Shown: one piece after another, positions 11,028 through 24,800 of the stretch | How positions within the stretch are numbered: position 1 is the first letter of the stretch | Layout: each line of letters begins with the position of its first letter | Position numbers and translations under genes: made by a program | The notes under the pieces: model-generated | Told to the model about the DNA's origin: nothing | What the model saw: only the letters and a program-made list of their open reading frames with translations | The model's database searches: none | Assembly: GCF_963675165.1 (NCBI RefSeq) | Contig: NC_087388.1 | Location: forward strand, 2,954,800-3,018,799 | From: Halichondria panicea | Taxonomy: Eukaryota > Porifera > Demospongiae > Suberitida > Halichondriidae | Length of the DNA: 64,000 bases | Direction of reading: 5' to 3'

Positions 11028-13262
11028 ATGCAATCAGTCCTGACACTAAGTCGCTGGAAGCAGTTGTACAGTCGAGCTCCACTCAAGACTGTGTCACGCC
11101 GTGATTTCAAATCTCAAACTGAACCTCCTCAGATAAGGCGAGATTACCCACTGAATTTAAGTCTATCAATAAGCGGAGGAAAAGAAACTAACAGGGATTC
11201 CCTCAGTAAAGGCGAGCAAAGATGGAAGTCTTTTGCACCCAATAGAACAGAAATAAAGGTGGACAGAAATGACATTAAGCGGATTATTACTGATCTACAA
11301 GATGAAATCCCCCGATCTTTAAGTGTAAGGAATAAACAGTAATGGTGTACCAAAAAGTGTGATGGTTTCATTTTACTACAACAGTTATAGATCTAGGTCT
11401 AGTTAATAGTATGCATGAGATCTAGACTCAGTGAGGCATACTCTCGTTTCTTTAATCTCTTACCCATTTATCATGATGGCCTGTGATCACTGAAAAGTGT
11501 ATATAGCATACATCTATCATTTCCAGGCAATTGGTTTGTTAAAGAATGTACTTGAGGGTCGGGTGGTGTGCAAGCTTCACACTGATAGTTGGCCATCGTT
11601 TAACACTATGGTCTGTGAGGTGATCTACCCAAGAGTGTCTGAGGTACAGTATATTATACCCTGCATCTAGTATCTTAGTGGTGAATATTTATAGGTTGCT
11701 GATCTGCTCTGCTATTCACGAGGGTCTGGAGAGGAAATGCTTAAACTTTTGCAATTGAGCAATGTTATCTCATGGGGAAAAAGGCAACAAATTTTTCGTG
11801 AGACTGGAAAACATTGCCATGCATTATTGTTTGGTCATGTGTAGTATTATATAGAGCTGTACCTATGTACCTGAGAATAGGCTTTTCTCAGGTATTTGCC
11901 TGTATGCTGACGATATAGACTACAGTGTGCATAGGGATGACAGACAGCATTTTGTATCATGCCAAAAAGAGCTGTGCTTTAATAATTCCCACCCCAGATA
12001 TTGAGAGTGAGCTAAGTGAGTATTTGGAGGAGAACCTGTTTGATCCATCAACTGGCAGCAGAGTGTTGAGTAGTTGTGAAGAATCCGTGGTTGCTTATGG
12101 CTTCCCTAAAAAATTAACACCAATGTGAGTTTTATATTATGATAAGAAAGAAAGGGATTGAAAACGGAAGCACCCTCATAGCACAATCTGTGTTTCCCCG
12201 GCACAATCCGTGCATGTTTCCCCGCAGTTGAATCAAGGCTGTGTTTCTAGCACAAAGTTGTCGAATAAAACTGAGCTAAAGCTAAGAAGCTTGAATCTGC
12301 ACGTTGGCCCATGTACACGCGAGGCTGTAGAGGCTTACACTAACGTCGAGGGTTTGCACTTCAGTTCTCTAGTATAGTTATATATTACCAGTCCATGTGT
12401 TGACATCTAGACGTGTAAAGGCAGTGGCTTATCTCCAAAAAATCTCCCTAATAACAGCATTATTTTATAAACAGTTGATACCCCCGAATAATTATGGTCG
12501 ATTGGTAGCTAGAGTAGAATATTCGAGCAGCTGAGACTATATCCGAATCGCTTCCAAAAAGCGAAACACAGATGAGATCAAAGGCATGCATAATTATGCA
12601 CTATGTTTTTCCAACCCTCTCTTTCGTTATCTGTTTATAAAATTATGTAACATGCATGTATACCGCCGGTATACCGGTATGTCTAGTATCAAATTAATGT
12701 CCTCCAACTTATTATCAAAAAGACCTGCTCTGCAGCATGCTACATGTATATAATCCTCCTGGCCTGAGTGCATAATTATATGCAGTTCAGTATAATAATT
12801 ATAGGCCTATGCCACATTTCTGTTGCCAATACATGACCACTAATTTTATGCAGACCATGTCCTGACGGTTTCACTTTTGGACATCTTTACGGAAAACATA
12901 CATCCCTGGTTACTAAACATCTGTGGAAGTTCCAAGACTGGCCTAGAGTGAACTCCTACTACAAGAGTCTCATTTCTAGCTTTGAAAACAGAGCAATCTA
13001 CTCTAATGATAACATGGACAGCCCTGTTGCATGGATAGTGCAGTATCCATTTGGACGCGCAGGTGGTTTACACACTTTGAAGGAGTATCGAGATAAACAC
13101 TTTGGGACACTTCTTTCACTAGAGATGAGCAAAGTTATGGAATCGAGAGGTTTTATGACTTGGTCAATCACGGATAGCACTGCCACTAGAAAGATTATGG
13201 CGAATATGGGGCTTAGTGAGTCAGAATCAAGAGTTAAGTGTCTTGTCACATGTAAGCTTTAA
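11028..13262 (+). CDS. glycine N-acyltransferase-like protein (GLYAT family)
   Basis: GLYAT enzymes are mitochondrial GNAT-fold transferases that conjugate acyl-CoA to glycine or other amines. Exons: 11028-11324, 11527-11643, 11695-11833, 11926-12124, 12854-13262; GT-AG borders, consistent phases, 386 residues. Exon 3 ends at the weaker donor TTTG|gtcatg, chosen because it keeps frame. Residues 1-27 (MQSVLTLSRWKQLYSRAPLK...) are Arg-rich and acid-poor, like a mitochondrial presequence. The family core begins at about residue 80 (DIKRIITDLQDEIPRSL). Matching landmarks are DSWPSFNTMVC, GEEMLKLLQLSNVISWGKRQ, and in the last exon the GNAT region SPVAWIVQYPFGRAGGLHT, LKEYRDKHFGTLLSLEM, ATRKIMANMGL. 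About 85 residues longer than vertebrate GLYAT at the N-terminus, partly because residues ~31-65 come from an rRNA-like sequence. An AATAAA lies at 13491. Substrate not predictable. Confidence 0.85.
11118..11225 (+). pseudogene. 5'-LSU (28S) rRNA fragment inside exon 1
   Basis: The segment reads ...cctcctcagataaggcgag, attaccc.ctgaatttaag, atcaataagcggaggaaaag, aaactaac.gggattccctc, agtaaaggcgag. This is the universally conserved start of eukaryotic 28S rRNA (the region of the common D1/D2 primers) with scattered substitutions. It is on the same strand as the gene and entirely within the first coding exon, contributing roughly residues 31-65 (TEPPQIRRDYPLNLS...). Only about 100 bp is present, with no D1 stem beyond it, so it is a fragment and not a functional rRNA gene. 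Confidence 0.88.
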
Positions 13263-13590
13263 TTGAGTCATGTAACGCTTATATTGTATGTATACACTGT
13301 ACATGCATGCTGTATTTTTTATTGCACAAAATGCCTACATTAATATTTTGTTCTGGGTCACATGGCTGATCGTTGTGCACTCAGCACAAGTCAGTAGTAA
13401 CTTTTAAATTATACTCAGTTTTGTACCACCATTGTTCTAAATATCATAATAATTATACATCTTAACTTTCCCTTATTCTTACGTTAAGAAAATAAATGCA
13501 TAATATTATAATTATAGTCAGACAGTTACATCTACATGTACAGCTGATGTGCAGAATTGACAGGTAGGTATATATACAGTCTGATCTACC
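13263..13590. promoter_or_regulatory. convergent 3' UTR region with crossed poly(A) signals
   Basis: The stop codons of the acyltransferase (plus, 13262) and the hydantoinase gene (minus, 13591) are 328 bp apart. A plus-strand AATAAA is at 13491-13496 and a minus-strand AATAAA (TTTATT on plus) at 13318-13323. Each signal lies closer to the opposite gene's stop, so the two 3' UTRs would overlap. Signals are seen; use is inferred. Confidence 0.6.
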
Positions 13591-16500
13591 CTATACTGGG
13601 AAAGGCTTGGGTTCTTGGTAGGGGATATCAAAGCCAAAGGCAGCCGGTCCCACAAACTTCAGAGCTTGCTCAGTCTTGAGCATGTGGTTAGCTGGCAAGA
13701 CAACCACACCTACTCGAAGACCATATCGTACCAGTTCAGTAGTGACAGCATCACCTGCGGAGTGATAGTGAGTGCACGCATTAATCAGGAATTGAGTTAC
13801 GCAAACTATAATCCCACATTTGTAAAAAAGATTTGCAATATAAAGTTGATATTCACAATCATTTTACGAACCTGTGTTTGAGTCAATTATGGAGATGAGG
13901 TCAGGTGTGCAGGCAAGGACCTCTTGAAGGGCACCATTGTGTATTTTCTGAACAATGTAGTTCTCGTTCTTGGCAAGCACCCTCAGTTGGTGACCAGAGT
14001 AGCCATCCAGACCCTCAACAACTGTCTCTAATATACTGAAGCCGTTCTTTGTTGCTCGCTGAACACTAATCACCTGTATGAGACAATGTTTGTGAATAGT
14101 TATTTATATATTCACACCAGAGGGAGATTACATGGCAGGCATTGGTTATTAATTCTACAATGGCTGGACGAAGCAAAACTCAAGTCCATGGTAAGAAAAC
14201 TCAGCAACAATTTGGCTAGACCACACACCTTTCCGACAATCAGAATCAGTCCATGTTGCATCTCCACTACAGCCTGGACGACATTGGTGTGAGTGGCCCT
14301 GGCCCTCAGCACTGCCCTACCCAACTGCCATGCCTGGCTCATTGTGAGCAGCACACACTTGCTCATCATCTCATCGTAAGACATCACTCCCATGGCTATA
14401 GCAGCACTGATGCTGTGTGCATTTAGTCAAACCAATAATATACAGGCATGCATGAAGTAAATACACGTATACACATTAGCTTAATTTGTGTGTGCATGCG
14501 GAGCGAGATAGACTGCAACAGCTGCTCGATGATAAATCTTCAATCGGCTTACTTGGAATGCCATTGCAGTCTTTTCAGTGCGTAAAAAAATTTATGCAAT
14601 TAATCTATGCAGATCGTTAATTATAAATGCACTGGATATAGGCAGATAATAGTTAGCCATAAAATTGACAAAAAACAATTAGACAAAACATGAATTACAC
14701 ACTAAAGGTAATTATAATGGGGTGAAATAAATGAAGAAAAGTCTACAAAAATTTGTCCATGGATACACTACATGTATAATAAAAATGCGACGATGTATTA
14801 GTGAATGGTTAAAAGATGTAGTTCAAGGGTGCAGGAATTTCTTTGGGGCCCCAGAAAGCTTAGACGGGTGTCGCCGCCCTTAACCGTTGTACGGAAGGAG
14901 GACGGGACCAAGCTTATCTACAGTTTTGTTCTGCTGGTGGAATTCCATCGGCTCCAATCAGATTGCAGTATTTCAAGTGGATTGATCACACCCACTTAAC
15001 TTTACTACGTGTGAATTTTGCACACGCTGGATTGACTGAGAGGTGTGGTGTAGTATTCAATCCCTTTATGCAACTCTCCTCTGCACACCGAAAGCATGAG
15101 AGAATAAAGAAGCGAGCATACGAACAGAGAATTAGAGACATGAAACATACCAGCTTTACACCCCTGGTAGTCTCCGCCACAGGAGGGCTAGGAAATGAAG
15201 CCAATGCATTCTACAAAAGACTGGCATCATTACGCATCAAAGTGGGACAACCCATACAATAAGACCATGTGCTGGATATACGCTGTCGATTGTCATTCTC
15301 CCTCCTAAGATCAGCAATAATGTCCATCAGATGCGTGAGATCCTCATGTGGACACGCAGTGAGGACCCTTACAGAAGTGGACCTAGTGATTTCTGAATCT
15401 AACATAGCCTAAAATGGACCAACATGTGTTTTGAAAAATTATAGAATCTAAGTAAATAAAGATTGTAGATGGTGAGTAAAAATGCTGAAATTTCCCAAAT
15501 GAGACTCTGTGTGATTTGATCACCTCATCGAGACGACAACCAGATATAATTGTGTGGTACGAAAGAGGAACGAAAATAGTGCACGTGATCATTTCACAAT
15601 AGTTATACACATGCAGAGGCCTTGAAAACCATCCGCTTTTTGCCCGGGTAACTCGCTCGAAATAAGAAAGTTGTGTTTCCTCAAGACATCATCTGCAATG
15701 TATATGACACATTATATCCTTTTCTGAGTAGAAAGAATAATGCTGGGAAGTAACTTTAAAAAGAAAAAAAGAGGATTCGTAGCAAAAAAACACTTTTATC
15801 CTTTTCTCAAAAACTTTATAAATGACGAAAACTACTTACAGCTGGCTGTTATGTAATACACTATTAAAATAATTATGCACGATAGTAAGTATAGTGTTGA
15901 AATTGGGTTCTATACTGTGACTCAGACACTCATGCCAGTCACTCACTCAGAATCCCAGAAATCAGTGTGTAAATCATAATTATTAGGTGGTTGAAAACTT
16001 CAAAAGAATGATGATAAAACCTCATAAAGTATAAAAAGCCGTTCCTACATCGAAATTACTATAGAGCTATTTCATGTGACGTCACAGTCATGTGAAAAAT
16101 GCCCTGTCAGCCATGTTAGTTTACAGATATTCATAGCATCGCAGCCAAAAAGAAGGGTGGGGCTCACCATACCGTAGATACTATAATCACAGTCATGGTT
16201 TAACTGTTTTGTGTGTAGTGATAGGCTGCTCGAAGCGCTCTGGGCGAGATAAGAGTATCCTTCTATAGAATTCCTGCTATAATAAATGGCAGGAGTGCTG
16301 TTAAGAATGAGCCCAGTAAAAAGAGGAGAAACGGATTTCTGGCTGCCATTTCACGAGAAGGTCTCATCATAATTATTGGTAAACGATCGAATTTGTTCAA
16401 GACATTTCATTTCTGGGAAGCCCGCCTATCTTTTTGATAAGAACAATCCTGACTGGCTGCCTTCCTTATACACCTTGGCCATGAGAAGCAAATGAGTGCT

Positions 16501-19500
16501 GATGTCTCAAGATGGGAGAGGAGCAGCAGCTTACTACCGAAGTATCTGATGCTGTTGCTGATGTTAACGAGCGAGCACTTCATACAAGTTTTATTGGGAA
16601 TTACACCACAGGGGTATGTTTCGTATGTCTTTGAAACTTGGGGTGGTCGTATACAAGTGACAAGTTATCTCACTGAGCATTGTGGCATTCTCGACAATTT
16701 ACTGCCTGAAGATGTTGTTTTAGCAGATCGAGGATTTAACATTGCGGATTCAGTTGGACTAATGCATGGCTAGATTACATATTCCAGCAAAAGTCAATTA
16801 TCAGCAACCGAAATAGAAGAAAGGGCGATCGCTAATGTTCGAATACATGTTAAACGTGTCATAGGAAATGTTCGACAAACGTATTCTATTTTACAAAGTA
16901 CACTACCCATTCATTTTATAGTTAAAAGAACTCGTGAGGAAATTGACAGGATTGTTAGAAAATGTTGTGCTCTTAATAATGTTTGTGATTCTGTTGTACC
17001 TTTTCAATTCTTATTATACCATACTCAATCAATTATAGGATTATAGTTAGTGTTGTTATGGCTTCCAGATAAAACAGTACTGCCGCTTTAATTAAGTGTA
17101 CAAACCTCTCCAAGGCCAGCCATATAATTACAGTGAGCACAAGACACAGCACCTGTCAAATCAAGTATGATCCAAAATGCAAAAGGAGTATATCGTTTAA
17201 AGCGCTGAGAATGTCGAACCTATAATATAGAAAAGATTTGTTTACTGTCCATATGTACCTATATGCAAGCTACAAGAGCAAGTGGATTCAAGCATTGCAT
17301 ATTACTTCATCAGTGTCATAATCAGTATCTCATTATCTATGCACTTACACGTATATATACGGCCAACCGGGAGGTACGTTCCACACACTGTCCAGGTATG
17401 ACAATCTTTGACCCATCCACAAACAAATTGATTGTATGCTTGAATTGATGAAACTATAGTCTGCAGGATCAAGTAAGAGACGATATCACTTTCCTCTAGT
17501 CCATGGTGGAACATGATCTACTGGCTTTCCAAGGGCTGCTGAAAATGGATCTAGACCACCAATCACTGCTATTTTCTCTTTATATCGCTTTAGATCCCAG
17601 AGTTGCAGCGTATGAAGACAGCATCTGCGAGATAGCTAAATGCTGTATTTGCTGCACCAGCCTGTGTTGAACAGTACACCATGCGTGGGCGATTAATAAC
17701 CCATTACTATCCAACAATAATATGTAGCTGCATGCATTGTACTATGTCTGCAGTAAACGACATATATATACTGTGACTCAGACACTCATGTCAGTCACTC
17801 AGAATCCAAGAAATCAGTGTGTAAAACATAGTTTAGAATAGAAAAATAGGTGGGTTGAAAAATCCTTCCACTTCAAATAAGGATGACCAAACCTCATCAA
17901 GTGAATAATAAGCCATTACTATCCAACAATAATTTGTAGCTGCATGCATTGTACTATGTCTGCAGTAAACGACATATATATACTGAGACTCAGACACTCA
18001 TGTCAGTCACTCCTCAGAATCCAAGAAATCAGTGCATGTGTAAAACATATTTTATAATAGGAAGTTGAAAAATCCTTCCACTTCTTCAAAGGATGACCAA
18101 AACCTCATCAATCTGCAGTAAACGACATATATACTGTGACTCAGACACTCATGTCAGTCACTCCTCAGAATCCAAGAAATCAGTGTGTAAAACATATTTT
18201 ATAATAGGAAGTTGATCCACTTCTTCAAAGGATGACCATTTGAAACCTCACAAAAATGAGCCATTACTATCCAACAATAATTTGTAGCTGCATGCATTGT
18301 ACTATATATGTCTGCAGTAAACGACATATATACTGTGACTCAGACACTCATGTCAGTCACTCCTCAGAATCCAAGAAATCAGTGCATGTGTAAAACATAT
18401 TTTATAATAGGAAGTTGAAAAATCCTTCCACTTCTTCAAAAGATGACCAAAACCTCATCAATCTGCAGTACGACATATATACTGTGACTTAGACACTCAT
18501 GTCAGTCACTCCTCAAAATCCAAGAAATCAGTGCATGTGTAAAACATATTTTATAATAGGAAGTTGAAAAATCCTTCCACTTCTTCAAAGGATGACCAAA
18601 ACCTCATCAAGTGAATAATAAGCCATTACTATCTAACAATAATTTGTAGCTGCATGCATTGTACTATATGTCAGCATGCAGTAAACGACATATATACTGT
18701 GACTCAGACACTCATGTCAGTCACTCACTCAGAATCCAAGAAATCAGTGTGTAAAACAATAGAAAAATAGGTGGTTGAAAAATCCTTCCACTTCGCCCAA
18801 ACCTCATCGAGTGAGTAATAACCCATATTACTATCCAACAATAATTTGTAGCTGCATGCATTGTACTATGTCTGCATGCATGCAGTAAACGACATATATA
18901 CTGTGACTCAGACACTCATGTCAGTCACTCCTCAGAATCCAAGAAATCAGTGTGTAAAACAAATTTTATAATAGAAAAATAGGTGGTTGAAAAATCCTTC
19001 CACTTCAAAGGATGACCAAACCTTCAAGTTAGTGAATATAAGCCATTACTATCCAACAATAATTTGTAGCTGCACGCATTGTAAAATGTCTGCAGTAAAC
19101 GATATATATACTGTGACTCAGACACTCATGTCAGTCACTCCTCAGAATCCAAGAAATCAGTGTGTAAAACATATTTTATAATAGGAAGTTGATCCACTTC
19201 TTCAAAGGATGACCATTTGAAACCTCATCAAAAATGAGCCATTACTATCCAACAATAATTTGTAGCTGCACGCATTGTACTATGTCTGCAGTAAACGATA
19301 TATATACTGTGACTCAGACACTCATGTCAGTCACTCCTCAGAATCTAAGAAATCAGTGCATGTGTAAAACATATTTTATAATAGGAAGTTGAAAAATCCT
19401 TCCACTTCTTCAAAGGATGACCAAAACCTCATCAATCTGCAGTAAACGACATATATACTGTGACTCAGACACTCATGTCAGTCACTCCTCAAAATCCAAG

Positions 19501-21842
19501 AAATCAGTGCATGTGTAAAACATATTTTATAATAGGAAGTTGAAAAATCCTTCCACTTCTTCAAAGGATGACCAAAACCTCATCAATCTGCAGTAAACGA
19601 CATATATACTGTGACTCAGACACTGATGTCAGTCACTCCTCAAAATCCAAGAAATCAGTGTGTAAAACATATTTTATAATAGGAAGTTGAAAAATCCTTC
19701 CACTTCTTCAAAGGATGACCAAAACCTCATCAAGTGAATAATAAGCCATTACTATCCAACAATAATTTGTAGCTGCATGCATTGTACGACATATATACTG
19801 TGACTCAGACACTCCAACTCCTCAGAATCCAAGAAATCAGTGTGTAAAACATATTTTATAATAGAAAAATAGGAAGTTGAAAAATCCTTCCACTTCTTCA
19901 AAGGATGACCATTTGAAACCTCATCAAGTGAATAATAAGCCATTACTATCCAACAATAATTTGTAGCTGCATGCATTGCATGCATCAGACACTCATGCAT
20001 CAGACACTCATGTCAGTCACTCCTCAGAATCCAAGAAATCAGTGTGTAAAACATATTTTATAATAGAAAAATAGGAAGTTGAAAAATCCTTCCACTTCTT
20101 CAAAGGATGACCATTTGAAACCTCATCAAGTGAATAATAAGCCATTACTATCCAACAATAATTTGTAGCTGCATGCATTGTACTCTGTCTGCAGTAAACA
20201 TATACTGTGACTCAGACACTCATGTCAATCACTCCTCAGAATCCAGTGTGTAAAACATATTTTATAATAGAAAAATAAGTGGTTGAAAAATCCTTCCACT
20301 TCAAAGGATGACCATTTGAAAACTCAATAAGCCATTACTATCCAAAAATAATTTGCAACTTCATGCATTGTACTATGTCTGCAGTGAACATACTGTGACT
20401 CAGACACTCATGTCAGTCACTCCTCAGAATCCAGTGTGTAAAACATATTTTATAATAGAAAATAGGTGGGGTTGAAAAATCCTAAGGATGACCAAATAAT
20501 TTTGAAACCTCATTAAGTGAATAATAAGCCATTACTATCCGCAACAATTTGTAGCTGCATGCATTGTAGTATGTCTCAGACACTCATGCCAGTCACTCAC
20601 TCAGAATCCAGTGTGTAAAACATTATTAATAGGTGGTTTAAAAATCCTTCCACTTCAAAGGATGACCAAATCTCATCAAGTGAATAATAAGCCATTACTA
20701 TCCAACAATAATTTGTAGCTGCATGCATTGTACTGTATGTCTGCATGCAGTAAACGACATATATACTGTGATTCAGACACTCATGTCAGTCACTCCTCAG
20801 AATCCAAGAAATCAGTGTGTAAAACATATTTTATAATAGAAAAATAGGTGGTTGAAAAATCCTTCCACTTCAAAGATGACAAAACCTCATCAAGTGAGTA
20901 TTAAGCCATTCTTATATTGAAATTACTATAGCCAACAATAATGTGTAGCTGCATGCATTGTACTATGCATGTCTGCAGTAAAGGACATATATATACTGTG
21001 ACGTCACTCACTCAGAATCCCAGAAAACAGTGTGTAAAACATATTTTAGTATAGGAGAAAAATAAGTGACCACTTCAAAGGATGACAAAGCCTCATAAAG
21101 TGAGTAATTCTAGCCAACAATAATTTGTAGCTGCATGCATTGTACTATATGTCTGTAGTAAACGATCGAGTGATTGGCCAAAAGTGCACGTCTGCTCACC
21201 GTCCTTTTCAGATTTTTTTTGATGCTTATATAGCAAAAAATAAATCCTCCAAGCAATTGGCATCAGCCACCCATATCATGGTTTTGTCTATATAGTCTCA
21301 TGAATCAGCCGCACCTTTGGTGTCCGTCTGAGCACTCTTTACATGAATTCATGGGCCACGTCGGATTTCCAACGTGACCAATGAGATTGCTCACAAGCAT
21401 CAGGTGACTTGAATAGGAGGCAGCAAATAGTGAAACTTTACATGCGGTTGAGCAGCAAGCAGTGATGTGGCTGAGCAGAGATAGCGGATGTGGTTGCATT
21501 TTTATGGTTTTGTTAGCTTGTACAGTGACGTAATACATTCCATTGTGAAATGACTTCACGTAAAGAGTGCTCAGACTGACACCAAAGGTGCGGCTGATTC
21601 ATGAGACTAGGTTTTGTCAAACAATAAAAATATTTATTAAAACTCGTATATAGATCCACTTGGCGAAACAACGCTCCTAAAAATGTGCAGTTAGTATTAT
21701 TATATCGATTACATGAGTTTGAGGTGACACCTCAACCATACTGTATTATTATATCGATTACATGAGTTTGAGGTGACACCTCAACCATACTGCTATTCAT
21801 TATGCCTCGAGGCGTAGCCGCAGGAGGGATACGGTAAAGCTG

Positions 21843-21882
<40 letters not shown>

Positions 21883-24800
21883 TGTGGTGTGTATTCCAGC
21901 AGTAACTGCTCAACGGTTGCAATGCGACGAAAACTAACAGCTTCTATAGGCTTCTAGCCACGTTCTCTTGGATTTTGATTCGTGGATTAGCAAACTAAAG
22001 CTTCTTTCTCGAGTTATGGCTAGTTTGACTCACATTGAAGGCTGTTGCAGTCTCTTCAGAATCTTTCATAGCATCATCTGTTCGCACAAACTTTCTATTC
22101 AACATATGAGTTAGCCTTGCACTAAAGCGCTAGCTTTTTGTTAGCTACAAGACTCAGAAAATATCTGTTAAAACAGCTAGCTAGCAGTAGCCATTTGTGA
22201 AATTGATCTCTTTGGACACACCCTTTAATTATTCCTGTGGATGTAATGCGCATGCGCGCTCATTCCCCATGATGGAGTTTAAGGAAGTTAAACGGAGTTA
22301 ATGGGGCGGAGCGTAGCCTCCACACCACACACGCCTCCTAGCAAACATTATCTCGTGCTGGGCCTTATCACTCCGGCGCATGACTAGTAAGCACTGCCTC
22401 ATGGTGAGATTGGCTGAGCAATATAAAATTTGGACTGCTGTCTTTGCTGTTTCACCGATCTACTATACTCACTACCATGGACCCTGTGCCTCCAACCTCG
22501 ATCCCTCCAACCTCGATCCCTGATGGCTCAACCACCCCGCCGACGCCACCGGGAAGCACCTCAGCTCAACTCGCCACTCGGGCTCGTATTCTCCAACAAG
22601 TCATCGACGCGACCGTCAACAGGGCGATGTCGACAGCCATGGCCGGAGTCTCGGCAACAGTGGACGCCACCGTACGGACTGCTCTGTCGACCTCAAGCTC
22701 CGAGGTGCCACCCTCCTCGCATGCTCCCAGCACAGGTCAGCATAATTATAAATAGGTTAGGTCCCCCTTTTTTCTAGATCACTCCGTGGGGTGCGTGTGA
22801 ATGTGAAATTTGCAGGATGTCGTGCTTAGTGGGTTTAGGAGTAGCCGACTCACTATTCACCCACCCATCTCCATTCACCCACCCCCAATGGCACTGCCCA
22901 TGCTAGGAAAAATTCAGTAGTGTAAAATGTGACACCATGCTATAGAATGTGGCACCATAGTTATGATCACCATACTATACAAGTGGCTGGCATACATCAT
23001 CTGCATTATCACTAGGGTGAGCACAGACACCTGGTGAATGCATCACTCTATTTAGTAGCACTCTGGCTAAGGTATTATGGTTAATAAGTAGTATTTTGCA
23101 AGCCGCGGGCACAAAGCTCTAGGGCCTGCTGGCATGGCACTCGGTGAACGCATCACCCTCAATTGCATAACTCACACCCCTAAGCAACTAGGGGTACACT
23201 TGGTGAACGCATCACCTCCAATACATAAGCAACCCTGTCCGGCCTGCTGGCATGGCACTCGGTGAACGCATCACCCTCAATTGCATAACTCACACCCCTA
23301 AGCAACTAGGGGTACACTTGGTGAACGGATCACCTTAAGCACTCGGTGAACGCATCACCTCCAATACATAAGCCTGCTGGCATGGCACTCGGTGAACGCA
23401 TCACCCTCAATTGCAGAACTCACACCCCTAAGCAACTAGGGGTACACTTGGTGAACGCATCACCTTTAAGCCTGCTGACACTCGGTGAACGTATCACCTC
23501 CAATACATAAGCCCGCTGGCACCCGGTGAACGTATCACCCCAATGCACAAGCTGGTCAGTTCAGTCACTCGGGGAACGCATCACCCACAATGCTGCACAC
23601 ACCCCTAAGCAACTACAGTCCAGGTTTCATGCACAAGCCACTGCCTTGCTGGCATCCATACACCCCATGCATGGGTTTAGCATTCTATACAAGCACACGC
23701 ACCCACTAAGGTCCACGCAGACCAATGGGTACACGTCCACAGCACAATAATCGATCCTAACCCATGCATACAGGTTCGGGCTTTGGCACACTCCCCACCC
23801 GCCACGTCCCTAACATCCGTGGAATTAACCGCCAGCGGGACAACGCCACTCCCAACTGCTCACCGCAAGACCATCGTCGTGGCCCCGGGCCTCCCTGCTC
23901 TCGATCGAACAATGGTCGAACTTATCCTGGCGGAGCTATTTGTGGACCTGGCGGAACTACCCCCCGCAAAAGGCCACGCACCAGCCGCCACCAACAGGCC
24001 TCTCGATTCGCTGACCCAGCCAGCAAACCCAGTACAACCAAAACGGCTCATCCCGGACCTAGGCACCTGGGTGCAGTGCTTCTCACTATACACAGCAGTG
24101 CTACTAACGAAGCACCCTCATAGGGCAACGTCCCTAATGCTATACCAAAAAAATATAGGCTACCTCAGCCAGAGATTCCGCTGGCCAACCTGGGTGCTGT
24201 ATGACTACAGCTTCCGGCAGGAGGCGGCTGACCTGGGCAAGATAGACTGGTCCCAGCTGGACTACGGTCTTCATGCCAAGTACTTCCACCATATAAACTC
24301 CTCGCTGGACGCATGGTGCTCCATCTGTCACTCGGGAGAACACCGCCAAGGGAACTGCCCACTCACAAACCAAAAACAGCCGTCGCCTGGGGAACCTATC
24401 AGAAAACGCCAGAACACTTCCCAGTCCCCAGCTCCCAAACGTCCTTTGCCTGAGCGCTCACTGCCCCCGATCTGCCAGAATTTTAACTTTGGGAACGGCG
24501 TATGCAGATTTGGCCCTAGGTGCTCTTTCGTGCATGTCTGCTGGCGCTGCCAAGGTCCCCATCCCATGACCAGATGCAGACGACAGGGCTCAAACCCACA
24601 GCAAGGCTATCATAACTAGCAAGGACTAACCCTTAAGGACTGGTTATTTATCCTTATTACCTATCATGGCGTTTTTTCTCTATTCGTGTTTGGTGTTCAA
24701 CTCAGTGTGTGTTACAATTGGTATTCCCCCTCCCTCAACAGGGAGAGGTAGATTATGAATTTCTTTTTTGTGATTAAAGGTTCAAGTAAATTACTCTTAT

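Noticed and set aside
15211-15405. Minus-strand frame [20 protein letters not shown]
   Set aside because: It is antisense to the non-LTR pol relic [14 protein letters not shown]; no independent support.
17680-21165. CRISPR-like repeat array
   Set aside because: Units are adjacent and share their whole length, with no unique spacers; this is a eukaryotic satellite.
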